From positions 1 through 64,000 of the forward strand of contig CACOKI010000002.1 in the NCBI GenBank assembly GCA_902627735.1: a stretch of DNA of 64,000 bases, read 5' to 3'. Both the position numbers and the translations under genes were made by a program. Below the pieces are notes generated by a model that searched no databases, was not told the origin of the DNA, and worked only from the letters and a program-made list of their open reading frames with translations. Positions 17,515-26,906 of this stretch are shown in pieces; position 1 is the first letter of the stretch, and each line of letters opens with the position of its first letter. The DNA comes from an uncultured Pelagibacteraceae bacterium (lineage in GTDB: Bacteria; Pseudomonadota; Alphaproteobacteria; Pelagibacterales; Pelagibacteraceae).

Positions 17515-18768
17515 ATGAGCTCAGAAACAAAACAGATTTTAACAACAGATGGCATACCTTTAGAGGTAAGTCTTAAAAAAGCTGAAAAAAAAAATAAAAT
17601 CAAAGCTTTCTTGCTTGTTGCTCCTTTATTATTTTTTTTAATTATCACTTATGTTTTTCCAATAGGTGACATGTTGTTCAGAAGTGTTGATGATAAAATG
17701 GTAACACAAATGCTTCCAAAAACTTTTAAAGCTATGGAAAGTTGGGATGGTCAAGAATTACCTGAAGAAGAAGTTTTTGCTGCTTTTCATGAAGATTTTA
17801 TAAAATTAGTTGAAGATAAACGTGAGGGTAAATTATCTACTCAGTTAAATTACACAAAGAATGGATTTAAAAGTATTATTAAGAAACTTCGTAGAGCATC
17901 AAAAAAATTTGAAGAAGGAAATTATAAAGAACAAATAATGTCAGTGCATAAACGATGGGCTGACGTTGAGTACTGGAGAGCGATTCAAAGAAGAGCTCCT
18001 GAATTTACAGGTCAAAAATATCTAAAAGGAATGGATATGTATGTAAATGAGGAGGGGAAAATAGTAAGTGTTGAGGAAGATAGAAGAATTCATAGAGTGT
18101 TGTGGTTAAGAACTTTGGAGATTGCATTCTTTGTAACAGTCTTTTGTTTCTTAATGGCTTATCCAATAGCTCATTTATTAGCTACTTTACCTATGAAGTA
18201 CAGTAACTTATTAATGATCTGCGTACTGCTACCGTTTTGGACTTCATTGCTTGTACGAACTGCTAGTTGGATGATTTTGTTACAACAGCAAGGGATTGTA
18301 AATGATTTCTTTGTCGGAATAGGTTTGGTAGCAGACGATAATAGACCTGAGATGATGTACAACAAGACAGGAAGTTATGTTGCGATGACACAAATATTGC
18401 TGCCATTTATGGTTTTGCCACTTTACAGTGTAATGAAAACTATCTCACCTAGCTTAATGAGAGCTGGAAAATCATTAGGTGGAACACCATTCGTTGCGTT
18501 TTGGAAGGTTTATTTCCCATTAACAATACCAGGAATTGGTGCAGGCTGTTTATTAGTATTTATTTTAGCGATTGGTTATTACATAACCCCAGCTTTAGTT
18601 GGTGGTGCATCTGGGACTTTAATAAGTAACCAAATTGCCTTCCATATGAAAAGCACGTTAGATTGGAGCTTTGCATCCGCGATGGGACTAATGTTATTGA
18701 GTGGAGTGTTAGTGATTTATTGGCTTTATAATAAAATAGTTGGAATAGATAATATTAAATTAGGATAA
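17515..18768 (+). CDS. potB: PotB-type ABC transporter permease with long soluble insert
   Basis: A 417-residue inner-membrane permease. TM1 is at about 31-52; a hydrophilic insert of about 145 residues (53-198, rich in Lys and Glu, predicted helical) follows, then five more membrane segments from about 203. The coupling loop near 315 reads MRAGKSLGGTPFVAFWKVYFPLT, the EAA-type motif. PotB of E. coli is about 280 residues, so the insert explains the extra length; it would face the periplasm, perhaps contacting the binding protein. Similar long permeases occur in marine alphaproteobacteria as I recall. Six bases separate it from potC. Confidence 0.85.
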   Translation: MSSETKQILTTDGIPLEVSLKKAEKKNKIKAFLLVAPLLFFLIITYVFPIGDMLFRSVDDKMVTQMLPKTFKAMESWDGQELPEEEVFAAFHEDFIKLVEDKREGKLSTQLNYTKNGFKSIIKKLRRASKKFEEGNYKEQIMSVHKRWADVEYWRAIQRRAPEFTGQKYLKGMDMYVNEEGKIVSVEEDRRIHRVLWLRTLEIAFFVTVFCFLMAYPIAHLLATLPMKYSNLLMICVLLPFWTSLLVRTASWMILLQQQGIVNDFFVGIGLVADDNRPEMMYNKTGSYVAMTQILLPFMVLPLYSVMKTISPSLMRAGKSLGGTPFVAFWKVYFPLTIPGIGAGCLLVFILAIGYYITPALVGGASGTLISNQIAFHMKSTLDWSFASAMGLMLLSGVLVIYWLYNKIVGIDNIKLG

Positions 18769-18773
18769 TTAAG

Positions 18774-19628
18774 ATGGCTTTACCAAAATATACCGAACCT
18801 CATTATAGAATTTGGCATTATATTTATCTAACAATTTGTGGTGCTGTTTTCTTTTTTCTAATTGCACCTTTATTTGTGATCTTCCCATTATCATTTAATG
18901 CAGAGGAATTTTTAAGTTTTTCTGATGGAATGAAGCGTCTAGATCCAGATGCCTTTTCTTTAAGGTGGTATAAAGACATGATCTATGGAACTAAAAATCC
19001 ATGGGGATTAGCTGCTAAGAATAGTTTTATAATTGCAATTTTTGCAACTATAGGGTCAGTGATACTTGGAACAGTTGCCGCTTTAGGATTAAGCAGTAGA
19101 CATATGCCTTACAAAGGTTTGATAATGGCTGTTTTAATTTCTCCAATGATTGTGCCATTAATTATTTCTGGTGTTGCAATATTTTTCTTTATGGCAAAAG
19201 CTGGTTTGGCAGCAACTCACACAGGTATTGTTCTTGCTCATATTATTTTAGGAACACCTTTTGTTGTAATTACAGTTACAGCTACTTTGTCAGGATTTGA
19301 TCATAGTGTTACAAGAGCTGCTGCAAGCTTGGGAAGTGATCCAGTAAATACTTTTATGAAAATTACTTTACCATTAATTTTACCAGGAGTTATATCCGGA
19401 GGATTATTCGCTTTTGTGACCTCATTCGATGAAGTTGTTGTAGTTTTATTTTTAGCTGGATTAGAAAATACCACAATACCAATTCAAATGTGGACAGGTT
19501 TAAGAGAACAGCTTAGTCCAACAATCTTGGCTGTAGCTACTTGTTTGATTATATTATCAACATTAATATTAGTAACTGCTGAGCTTTTAAGAAGAAGATC
19601 TGAGAGACTCAGAGGAATAAATCAATAA
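18774..19628 (+). CDS. potC: PotC-type ABC transporter permease
   Basis: A 284-residue permease with about six membrane segments and the EAA coupling loop RAAASLGSDPVNTFMKITLPL (starting near residue 180). The length is normal for PotC. It completes the importer and is followed after 12 bases by a hydroxyacyl-CoA dehydrogenase gene, which suggests that the imported compound, or a downstream product, is handled through CoA-linked steps. Confidence 0.87.
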   Translation: MALPKYTEPHYRIWHYIYLTICGAVFFFLIAPLFVIFPLSFNAEEFLSFSDGMKRLDPDAFSLRWYKDMIYGTKNPWGLAAKNSFIIAIFATIGSVILGTVAALGLSSRHMPYKGLIMAVLISPMIVPLIISGVAIFFFMAKAGLAATHTGIVLAHIILGTPFVVITVTATLSGFDHSVTRAAASLGSDPVNTFMKITLPLILPGVISGGLFAFVTSFDEVVVVLFLAGLENTTIPIQMWTGLREQLSPTILAVATCLIILSTLILVTAELLRRRSERLRGINQ

Positions 19629-19640
19629 TAAAATTGTTTC

Positions 19641-21863
19641 ATGAAGATTAAGAATGTAGTGGTGATAGGTTCAGGTACAATGGGTAGTGGTATAGCCGCA
19701 CACCTTTGTAACGCAAATATTCCTGTTACCTTATTAGATCTAAAAACTGAAATAAGTGAGAATGCAAGACATAGAATTCATAAATCAAGACCACCATTAT
19801 TGATTGATAAATCTAAAATAAACAATATTAAAGTTGGAAATATTTCTGATGATTTTTCTGTTGTTAAAAAGGCAGATTGGGTTGTTGAGGCAGTTGTAGA
19901 GAGAATTGATATTAAACATCAAATTTATGAAAAAATATTTAAAAGTCGAAAAGAAGGTGCGATAGTTTCATCTAATACTTCATCGATTCCAATTAAAATT
20001 TTATCTCAAAATTTAAATAAAGAACAAAAAAAAGATTTTTGCATTACCCATTTTTTTAATCCAGTTAGATACATGGGTCTTTTAGAAATTGTTAAGAATG
20101 AAGATAATGATCTAGATAAGATTAATGAATTAAAAGAATTTTGTGAAATTGAATTAGGCAAAGGAGCAATTGTTTGTAATGATACACCTGGATTTTTGGG
20201 AAACAGAGTAGGTGTTTACGCTATGCAAATTGCAATGACTGAGGCTTTTAAGATGAAACTTTCTATTGAAGAGGCTGATGCAATATTTGGAAGACCAATG
20301 GGTATTCCAAAAACAGGAGTTTTTGGTCTTTATGATTTGATTGGTATTGATTTGATGGCTGATGTTTTGAAAAGTTTTATTAAAGAACTGCCAGAGTCTG
20401 ATGAGTTTCACGAAGTTGCAAAAGAAATCCCATTAGTAAAAAAGTTAATTGAAACTGGTTACACAGGAAGAAAAGGCAAAGGTGGCTTTTATAGAATGAA
20501 GAAAACCGACAATGGAAAAATTATGGAAGCTATAAATCTTCAAACTGGAGATTATTCACCAAGTAAAAAAATCGATATAAAATCTGATAAAGTTGATTTA
20601 AAGGGTCTTATTAATAGAGGTGACAAATATGGCGAATATGCTTGGTCTGTTTTAGAAAAAATAATTAAATATGCATCTTCATTAGTTCCTGCAATTACAA
20701 AAGAATTCAATGATATTGATGAAGCTATGAGACTTGGTTTTAATTGGGCCAAGGGACCTTTTGAAATGCTTGAAGAAATAGGGGTCAAAAACTTTTTTGA
20801 GAAAGTTGATAATTTTAAAGGTAATAAATTTTTAGAAAATTTATCTGAAACAAAAAATGAAAATTTTTATGGTGAAAGACAAAAATACACTTCTATAGAA
20901 ACCCTAGGAAAAGTTAAGAAAACAGCATTAAGCATTGATGGAAATAGTTCTGCATCAATTTATAGATTTAATGATTATAATATTGTTGAATTTACGACTA
21001 AAGCAAACGCATTAGATTACGATTCAATGGATGCACTTAAGAAAGCAACTGATAAACCACTAATCATAATAAATGAAAGTATGCAGTTTTCAGCAGGAGT
21101 AAATTTAACTTATACAATGCAATTTGCAGAAAAGAATGATTTTAAATCAATTGAAAAGTTCATTAAGTACTTTCAAGAAACATGTAAACATCTAAAATAT
21201 TCTAAATATCCAGTTATATCTGCACCATCGGGTCTCACATTGGGAGGTGGTTTTGAAGTTCTAGTTCAAAGTAATTTTGTAGCATCACATACAAATATAG
21301 TAATTGGTCTTGTTGAGACTATTGTTGGTTTAATCCCTGCAGGTGGAGGATGTAAAGAAATGTTAGCTAGATGGCTAAATACTAATGAGGCAAAAGAAGA
21401 TCCTAACTTTGCTCCTTTAAAAGTTTTCGATATTATTGGATATGGAAAAACAGCCACTTCTCCAATTGAAGCAGAACCATTAAAATATTTACTTCCAGAA
21501 AATAAAAAGATTATGAATAGAAATAGCTTATTAGAAGTTTCAAAAAATATTCTAAATGAGAACAAAGATTTTAAAGCACCTAATGAACTAAAATTTAATT
21601 TACCTGGAAAAGCAGTTATTGGAGAGATGAATAAAATATTAGATAAATTGTATAATGAAAAAGTTATTTTAGACCACGGTTTAACTGTTGCAAAAGAATT
21701 GGCTCATGTACTTAGTGGTGGTGAAACAACAATGGATAAGACTTTATCAGAAGACAATTTATTTGAACTAGAACTTAATGCTTTTATGAAATTAATTGAG
21801 ATGAAACAAACTCAAGATAGAATTAGGCATACTCTTGCAACAGGTAAACCTTTAATTAATTAA
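19641..21863 (+). CDS. 3-hydroxyacyl-CoA dehydrogenase / enoyl-CoA hydratase fusion
   Basis: A 740-residue bifunctional beta-oxidation-type enzyme. The order is dehydrogenase first: Rossmann motif VVIGSGTMGSGIAAHL (about 6-20), THFFNPVRYMGLLEIV (about 135), NDTPGFLGNRVG (about 180), then the dehydrogenase C-terminal domains to about 400. A crotonase domain follows at about 430-650, with SAGVNL, GLTLGGGFEVL and VGLIPAGGGCKEML. This is the reverse of E. coli FadB and like the FadB-type fusions of many alphaproteobacteria. The crotonase acid residues are not certain by eye. The last codons overlap the convergent cyclophilin gene by eight bases. Confidence 0.85.
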   Translation: MKIKNVVVIGSGTMGSGIAAHLCNANIPVTLLDLKTEISENARHRIHKSRPPLLIDKSKINNIKVGNISDDFSVVKKADWVVEAVVERIDIKHQIYEKIFKSRKEGAIVSSNTSSIPIKILSQNLNKEQKKDFCITHFFNPVRYMGLLEIVKNEDNDLDKINELKEFCEIELGKGAIVCNDTPGFLGNRVGVYAMQIAMTEAFKMKLSIEEADAIFGRPMGIPKTGVFGLYDLIGIDLMADVLKSFIKELPESDEFHEVAKEIPLVKKLIETGYTGRKGKGGFYRMKKTDNGKIMEAINLQTGDYSPSKKIDIKSDKVDLKGLINRGDKYGEYAWSVLEKIIKYASSLVPAITKEFNDIDEAMRLGFNWAKGPFEMLEEIGVKNFFEKVDNFKGNKFLENLSETKNENFYGERQKYTSIETLGKVKKTALSIDGNSSASIYRFNDYNIVEFTTKANALDYDSMDALKKATDKPLIIINESMQFSAGVNLTYTMQFAEKNDFKSIEKFIKYFQETCKHLKYSKYPVISAPSGLTLGGGFEVLVQSNFVASHTNIVIGLVETIVGLIPAGGGCKEMLARWLNTNEAKEDPNFAPLKVFDIIGYGKTATSPIEAEPLKYLLPENKKIMNRNSLLEVSKNILNENKDFKAPNELKFNLPGKAVIGEMNKILDKLYNEKVILDHGLTVAKELAHVLSGGETTMDKTLSEDNLFELELNAFMKLIEMKQTQDRIRHTLATGKPLIN

Positions 21864-22500
21864 ACAATCTTAGAGAATTTATAAAATCTGGTCTTAATAC
21901 ATATTCAGACTTATCTAAGTATTTTATTTTTTCTAATACTTCTATTCCATAAATAACTTTACCAATTGGAGTATATTCACCTTCATACAAAGGCTCATCT
22001 TGGAGAATAATAAAAAATTGACTGTCTTCTGTGTTATATTTTAAAGATCTCGCTAACCCAACGCTACCTCTTACATAATTAAATTCTTTATCAACTTCAG
22101 ATTTTATAGTGCCTAAACCAGATTCACCTGTTCCAATTTTTCCATAATCTATATTTCCTTTTTTTCCAAATTCCAAATCACCAGCTTGAACAAGTTTATC
22201 TTTAATGACTCTATGAAAAGCAACATCATCATAAGCTTTTGATTTAATTAAAGTTTTAAATCTTTCAACTCCATTAGGAGATACATCTGGGTATAATTCT
22301 ATTATTACATTACCACAACCAACATTAAGAATTGCAACATTAGCAGGATTTTTAAAATTAATTTTTTCAGGATCATAATTTTTAACAAACAAGCACTTAT
22401 TTTTTAATAAAAGAAAAGAAGTAAGTGTGAACAATCCTAAAATTAAAATGAAAATAAATATTAATTTTTCAGAAGTTGAGGCTTTAATCTTTTTAATCAT
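21856..22500 (-). CDS. membrane-anchored cyclophilin-type peptidyl-prolyl isomerase
   Basis: A 214-residue protein with one N-terminal membrane anchor (about 13-34) and a cyclophilin domain (about 50-212), so a periplasmic proline isomerase. Family residues: VIIELYPDVSPNGVERFKTLI, DDVAFHRVIKDKLVQAGD, GLARSLKYNTEDSQFFIIL and YTPIGKVIYGIEVL. The catalytic Arg of 'FHRVI' is present. It overlaps the stop of the upstream HExxH gene by ATGA, so the two are coupled, and converges with the hydroxyacyl-CoA dehydrogenase gene. Confidence 0.88.
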   Translation of the reverse strand: MIKKIKASTSEKLIFIFILILGLFTLTSFLLLKNKCLFVKNYDPEKINFKNPANVAILNVGCGNVIIELYPDVSPNGVERFKTLIKSKAYDDVAFHRVIKDKLVQAGDLEFGKKGNIDYGKIGTGESGLGTIKSEVDKEFNYVRGSVGLARSLKYNTEDSQFFIILQDEPLYEGEYTPIGKVIYGIEVLEKIKYLDKSEYVLRPDFINSLRLFN

Positions 22501-23219
22501 AAAATAAAATTTTCATCAATTTTTAGAATACTTTTTTTAATAAATTCTATTTTTTGCTCTAAAATAGGATCAATCTCATCAGGTAAATTTCCATACATTA
22601 AGTGAGAAAAAACTTCAGCCATATCTTCCGATGCTGTAGATCGTGAATATTCTGTTATAAAACCATTAGGTTTCGTGTATGTATCTAATCCAATTTTCTT
22701 TGTACATGTGGAGCATTCGGCATAATTAAACTCTACAGGGTTAAAGGAAGACCAAACTTTTTCATTAAATAATTCTTTGTATGTATCATTAATAATATGA
22801 AATACCTCATGATGTAACACTCGCTCAAAATATTTTTCATTAAATTTTATATCTACAATTAGAGTTTTCATTATATTATCTGGGATACCTGCAGTTCCTA
22901 TTCCAGAAATTGATAAATCTTCACATAAAACGATATATCTTAAATTTATTTTTTTAAGAAAATCCTTTGAATATCTATTAAGATTTTTTTCTATAATAAC
23001 ATATTTTTGATTTAAATCTTTTTTTGTTGAATTGAAGCAATTGATATTATTATTTACACCGATTGTAAAAGGTTGCTTGGCATATAAATATCTCAAATTA
23101 TTTTCAGTTTTTATATTATAAACCTCAAGATTAGGTATTTTAATCAATTCAAAAATTGTGTTTGAATGAGCTTTAGAGAACAAAAATAAACACAATAAAA
23201 TTAACTTAAATAATTTCAT
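22497..23219 (-). CDS. secreted putative zinc metallopeptidase (HExxH)
   Basis: A 240-residue protein with a signal peptide (about 1-19, KAHS-NT). It contains RVLHHEVFHIIND (about 145-157), a metallopeptidase HExxH motif, and SEDMAEVFSHLM about 50 residues later, where Glu could be the third zinc ligand. Four other Cys include CSTC (about 177-180), perhaps a structural metal or disulfide site. It resembles the putative zinc-binding metallopeptidase families seen in marine bacteria, but I do not recognise a named one. It is translated just ahead of the membrane cyclophilin, suggesting an envelope folding or turnover role. Confidence 0.6.
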   Translation of the reverse strand: MKLFKLILLCLFLFSKAHSNTIFELIKIPNLEVYNIKTENNLRYLYAKQPFTIGVNNNINCFNSTKKDLNQKYVIIEKNLNRYSKDFLKKINLRYIVLCEDLSISGIGTAGIPDNIMKTLIVDIKFNEKYFERVLHHEVFHIINDTYKELFNEKVWSSFNPVEFNYAECSTCTKKIGLDTYTKPNGFITEYSRSTASEDMAEVFSHLMYGNLPDEIDPILEQKIEFIKKSILKIDENFIL

Positions 23220-23273
23220 AATTAGTATTATTGAAGATATTCCAAATTGTAAGAATGTGATAGACTTTTTACA

Positions 23274-24239
23274 ATGAAAAAAAAAAGTAGTAAAGAACCT
23301 ATCCAGCCAGTAAGCGGAACTAAAGTACCTAGGTTTGCTGGACCATCTACTTTTGCAAGATTACCAGAGTTGAGAGATGTCGAATACTGTGACGTTGCTA
23401 TTGTGGGAATACCCTTTGATGCCGGAACAAGTTATAGACCAGGTGCAAGATTTGGTCCACAGAGCATTAGACAGGCATCGAGACATTTAAGAACAAATTA
23501 TCATCCAAATTACGATGTAGAGCCTTTTAAAGTACAACAAGTTGCAGATGCGGGAGATATTTCTTGCAACCCTTTTAGCATCAATGAAGCAATAAAACAA
23601 ATTGAAGATGGGGCAACAGATTTATTAAAAAAAACTGGTGGCATTATAAGTTTAGGTGGTGATCACACCATCGCATTTCCTTTATTAAAAGCAGTCAATA
23701 AAATAAACAAAGGTCCAGTTGCTTTAGTTCACTTTGATGCACATTTAGATACATGGGACACCTATTTTGGAGCACCTTATACACATGGAACTCCTTTTAG
23801 AAGAGCAAGAGAAGAAAATTTATTTTTAGATGACGCGTCTATGCATGTAGGAATTAGAGGACCACTATATAGTAGAAATGATATTAAAAATGATGAAAGT
23901 TTTGGATTTAAAATAATTCACTGTGATGAATTTCAAACAGAAGGAACTGATAAAATTGCTGAAAGAATTAGAAAAAGAGTTGGAGACAATGCTTTATATT
24001 TATCCATTGACATAGATGTTTTAGACCCAGCTTTTGCACCTGGAACCGGCACACCTGAAATAGCTGGAATGACAACAAGAGAAATGGTTAATGTAATTAG
24101 AGGTTTGTCTGGAATGAATTTAATATCAGCTGATGTTGTTGAAGTGTCTCCAGCATATGATCATGCAGAAGTAACTGCATTGGCTGCAGCAACAATTGTT
24201 TATGAATTAACTAATTTGTTTGCAAAAAAACAAGGTTAG
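23274..24239 (+). CDS. speB: agmatinase-family ureohydrolase
   Basis: A 321-residue cytoplasmic ureohydrolase that removes urea from a guanidino substrate. All manganese ligands are visible: His131 in GGDHT, Asp154/His156/Asp158 in HFDAHLD, and Asp246/Asp248 in SIDIDVLDP. SYRPGARFGP and GTGTPEIAGMTTRE support the agmatinase branch over arginase. Guanidinobutyrase and guanidinopropionase are close relatives, and the aldehyde dehydrogenase 14 bases downstream would suit a guanidinobutyrate or polyamine route. Divergent from the HExxH gene across 54 bases. Confidence 0.85.
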   Translation: MKKKSSKEPIQPVSGTKVPRFAGPSTFARLPELRDVEYCDVAIVGIPFDAGTSYRPGARFGPQSIRQASRHLRTNYHPNYDVEPFKVQQVADAGDISCNPFSINEAIKQIEDGATDLLKKTGGIISLGGDHTIAFPLLKAVNKINKGPVALVHFDAHLDTWDTYFGAPYTHGTPFRRAREENLFLDDASMHVGIRGPLYSRNDIKNDESFGFKIIHCDEFQTEGTDKIAERIRKRVGDNALYLSIDIDVLDPAFAPGTGTPEIAGMTTREMVNVIRGLSGMNLISADVVEVSPAYDHAEVTALAAATIVYELTNLFAKKQG

Positions 24240-24253
24240 GTTAGTAGTCTATT

Positions 24254-25690
24254 ATGCAAGATAAAAAAAATTTTTATATTGATGGAAAATGGGTACCTTC
24301 AAAAAGTAAAAAAGAAATTAAAGTAATAAATCCTGCAACAGAACAAGAGTGTGCAGTTATTTCTTTGGGCTCTAAAGAGGATATTAATAGTGCAGTCAGT
24401 GCTGCAAAAAAAGCTTATAACTCTTGGGCATTTTCTACAAAAGATGAAAGAGTAAGTTTATTAGAAAAACTCTATGAAAATTATAAAAAAAGATGGGCTG
24501 ATATTGCAGAAGCAATTACAACTGAAATGGGAGCACCAAAAGATTTTGCAACAAAATTACAGGCTGGAACTGGAGCGGCTCATCTAAAGTCATTTATTAG
24601 ATACTTAAAAAATTTTGAGTTTGAAAAACCATTAGGAGATCACGCCCCAAATCAAAGACTTATTTATGAACCAAAAGGAATATGTGCTTTAATTACTCCT
24701 TGGAATTGGCCGATGAATCAAGTTTGTTTAAAAGTGATGCCAGCAATAGCATCTGGATGTACAATGGTTTTAAAGCCATCTGAACTTGCTCCATTATCTT
24801 CAATGATTTTAGCAGAATTAATTGATGAAACTGGTTTTCCACATGGAGTATTTAATTTGGTCAATGGAGATGGCGCAACTACTGGTGACGCATTAACTAG
24901 TCATCCTGATATAAACATGATTTCATTCACTGGTTCAACTCGTGCAGGAGCACTTATTTCACAAAATGCTGCAAAAGATTTTAAAAGAGTAAGTCTAGAA
25001 CTTGGTGGCAAAGGTGCAAATATTATCTTTAAAGATGCAGATCCTGAAGCGATAGAACGAGGTGCCTTAAGATGTTTTAGAAATTCAGGTCAATCTTGTA
25101 ATGCTCCTACAAGAATGCTTGTTGAAAAATCTATGTATAGTGAGGCTGTAAAAAGATTAAAAAAATACACTGAAAAATTTGAAGTCGGTGACCCCAAAAA
25201 GGAAGGAGAGCACATTGGCCCTGTAATTTCTGAAACTCAGTATAATAAAATTCAATCTTTAATTAAAAAAGGTATAGATGAAGGTGCTAAATTAGTTGCT
25301 GGTGGACCCGGTAAACCTGAGGGTTTACAAAAAGGTTACTTTGTTAAACCAACAGTTTTTGCAGATGTAAATAATGATATGGAAATTGCTAGGACAGAAA
25401 TTTTTGGTCCAGTTTTATCTGTAATGCCATTCGAGACTGAAGAGGAGGCTATTAAAATTGCAAATGATACACCTTATGGTTTGACTAATTACATTCAAAC
25501 TCAAGATAAAGAAAAAGTAAAAAGAATTGCAAGAAAATTAAGATCTGGAATGGTTGATGTAAATGGAGCTGGTATAGCAGTTGATGCACCATTTGGTGGA
25601 TTTAAACATTCTGGAATTGGTAGAGAAGCTGGAGAACATGGTCTTGAAGAATTTCTAGAAGTGAAATCTGTAGGTGGGTGGACAAATTAA
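24254..25690 (+). CDS. NAD(P)+-dependent aldehyde dehydrogenase
   Basis: A 478-residue aldehyde dehydrogenase. Cys282 (SGQSCNAPTR) is the catalytic nucleophile, Glu249 (SLELGGKGAN) the general base and Asn151 (TPWNWPMNQ) the oxyanion residue; FTGSTRAG is the cofactor-loop motif. The length is typical. Position after the ureohydrolase suggests oxidation of an aminoaldehyde such as gamma-aminobutyraldehyde, which is inference. The stop codon overlaps that of the convergent ArgE-like gene by four bases. Confidence 0.9.
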   Translation: MQDKKNFYIDGKWVPSKSKKEIKVINPATEQECAVISLGSKEDINSAVSAAKKAYNSWAFSTKDERVSLLEKLYENYKKRWADIAEAITTEMGAPKDFATKLQAGTGAAHLKSFIRYLKNFEFEKPLGDHAPNQRLIYEPKGICALITPWNWPMNQVCLKVMPAIASGCTMVLKPSELAPLSSMILAELIDETGFPHGVFNLVNGDGATTGDALTSHPDINMISFTGSTRAGALISQNAAKDFKRVSLELGGKGANIIFKDADPEAIERGALRCFRNSGQSCNAPTRMLVEKSMYSEAVKRLKKYTEKFEVGDPKKEGEHIGPVISETQYNKIQSLIKKGIDEGAKLVAGGPGKPEGLQKGYFVKPTVFADVNNDMEIARTEIFGPVLSVMPFETEEEAIKIANDTPYGLTNYIQTQDKEKVKRIARKLRSGMVDVNGAGIAVDAPFGGFKHSGIGREAGEHGLEEFLEVKSVGGWTN

Positions 25691-26877
25691 TTTATAGTAG
25701 ATTTAGATTTTATACCGTTCAAAAAATTCAAACATTTTTTAATTTCATTCAATTCAATAAACTCATCAACTTTATGTGCTTGTTCGATTGACCCAGGACC
25801 ACACACAACAGTGCTTATTCCTATTTCTTGAAATAAACCTGCCTCAGTCCCAAACGAAACTACTTCTCTTGAGTTATCGCCTGTCAAACTTGAAACTAAT
25901 TCACATGCATCAGATTTCTCTACACGATCAAATCCTATTACCTCTCCAATAATTTCTTTTCTTATATTAGATTGAGGAAATATTTTTTTCATTTCTGGTA
26001 ATAGAACTTCATTGGCATATTTATCTATTTGTTGATTTAGAAAGACACCATCTTCTTTGACAACTGGTCTTGTCTCCCATTCAACACGACATTTGTCAGC
26101 TATTACATTATGAGCTATCCCTCCAAATATACCTCCAACTTGTAAAGTTGAAAAGGGTGGATCAAAAATAGAGTCTTTAGGAACTCTTTTTTTTAATTCT
26201 TCTCTCAGTTCAATTAATTTATTTGCATACCTTGTTGCAAATTCAACTGCACTTACACCTTTGTGTGGCATTGAACTATGACCTGCTAAGCCTTCAAAAT
26301 AAGTTGTGTATTCATAACAACCTTTGTGAGCATCAATAATTTTCATTTTTGTTGGTTCACCAACTATACAAATTCCCTCTTTAATATTTCTTTTTTTTAA
26401 TTCCTTGATGAGTATGGGTGCACCTAAACAAGCAGTCTCTTCATCAAAAGTAAACGAAAAGTGAATATCTCTATTCAGGTTTGTTTGTGAATAAATTGGA
26501 GCAAAAGCCAATGCACATGCAATAAACCCTTTCATATCACATGACCCTCTACCGTAAAGTTTATCTCCCTTAATAGTTGCTTTAAAGGGGTCAGTGCTCC
26601 AACTTTTTGAAACAGGAACTGTATCTGTGTGACCTGATAAAATTATTGGTTTTATACCATTTGGTTTCTTTGCTTTAATAGTTGCAAAAAGATTTACTCT
26701 TTTTTTTTCATCATCAAATGTTTTAAAAGATGTAGCCCCTAATTTATGGAGATATTCCTCACAATAATTTATTAGATTGCTATTATCTTCTCCAGAGATA
26801 GTTCTAAAACCAATTAAATCAGTTAAAATTTTAATCGAATTATCGAATAATTTTTCTAAATTAATTTCTGTACTCAT
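25687..26877 (-). CDS. argE: ArgE/DapE-like M20 deacetylase (acetylornithine deacetylase)
   Basis: A 396-residue M20 metalloamidase. Zinc-binding features: LSGHTDTVPV (His and catalytic Asp), GRGSCDMKGFIA (bridging Asp), FDEETACLG (catalytic Glu pair), and a C-terminal His in GSIEQAHKVDEF. The inserted dimerisation domain is present (AGHSSMPHKGVSAVEF). The overall pattern is ArgE-like: the product would be ornithine plus acetate. The frame begins at TTG 26883 but ATG 26877 is better. It could also deacetylate N-acetyl-diaminobutyrate from ectoine, linking it to the DoeA-like gene; speculative. Confidence 0.8.
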   Translation of the reverse strand: MSTEINLEKLFDNSIKILTDLIGFRTISGEDNSNLINYCEEYLHKLGATSFKTFDDEKKRVNLFATIKAKKPNGIKPIILSGHTDTVPVSKSWSTDPFKATIKGDKLYGRGSCDMKGFIACALAFAPIYSQTNLNRDIHFSFTFDEETACLGAPILIKELKKRNIKEGICIVGEPTKMKIIDAHKGCYEYTTYFEGLAGHSSMPHKGVSAVEFATRYANKLIELREELKKRVPKDSIFDPPFSTLQVGGIFGGIAHNVIADKCRVEWETRPVVKEDGVFLNQQIDKYANEVLLPEMKKIFPQSNIRKEIIGEVIGFDRVEKSDACELVSSLTGDNSREVVSFGTEAGLFQEIGISTVVCGPGSIEQAHKVDEFIELNEIKKCLNFLNGIKSKSTIN

Positions 26878-26906
26878 CTTCAATAACTAATATATATACT
26901 GATTTT

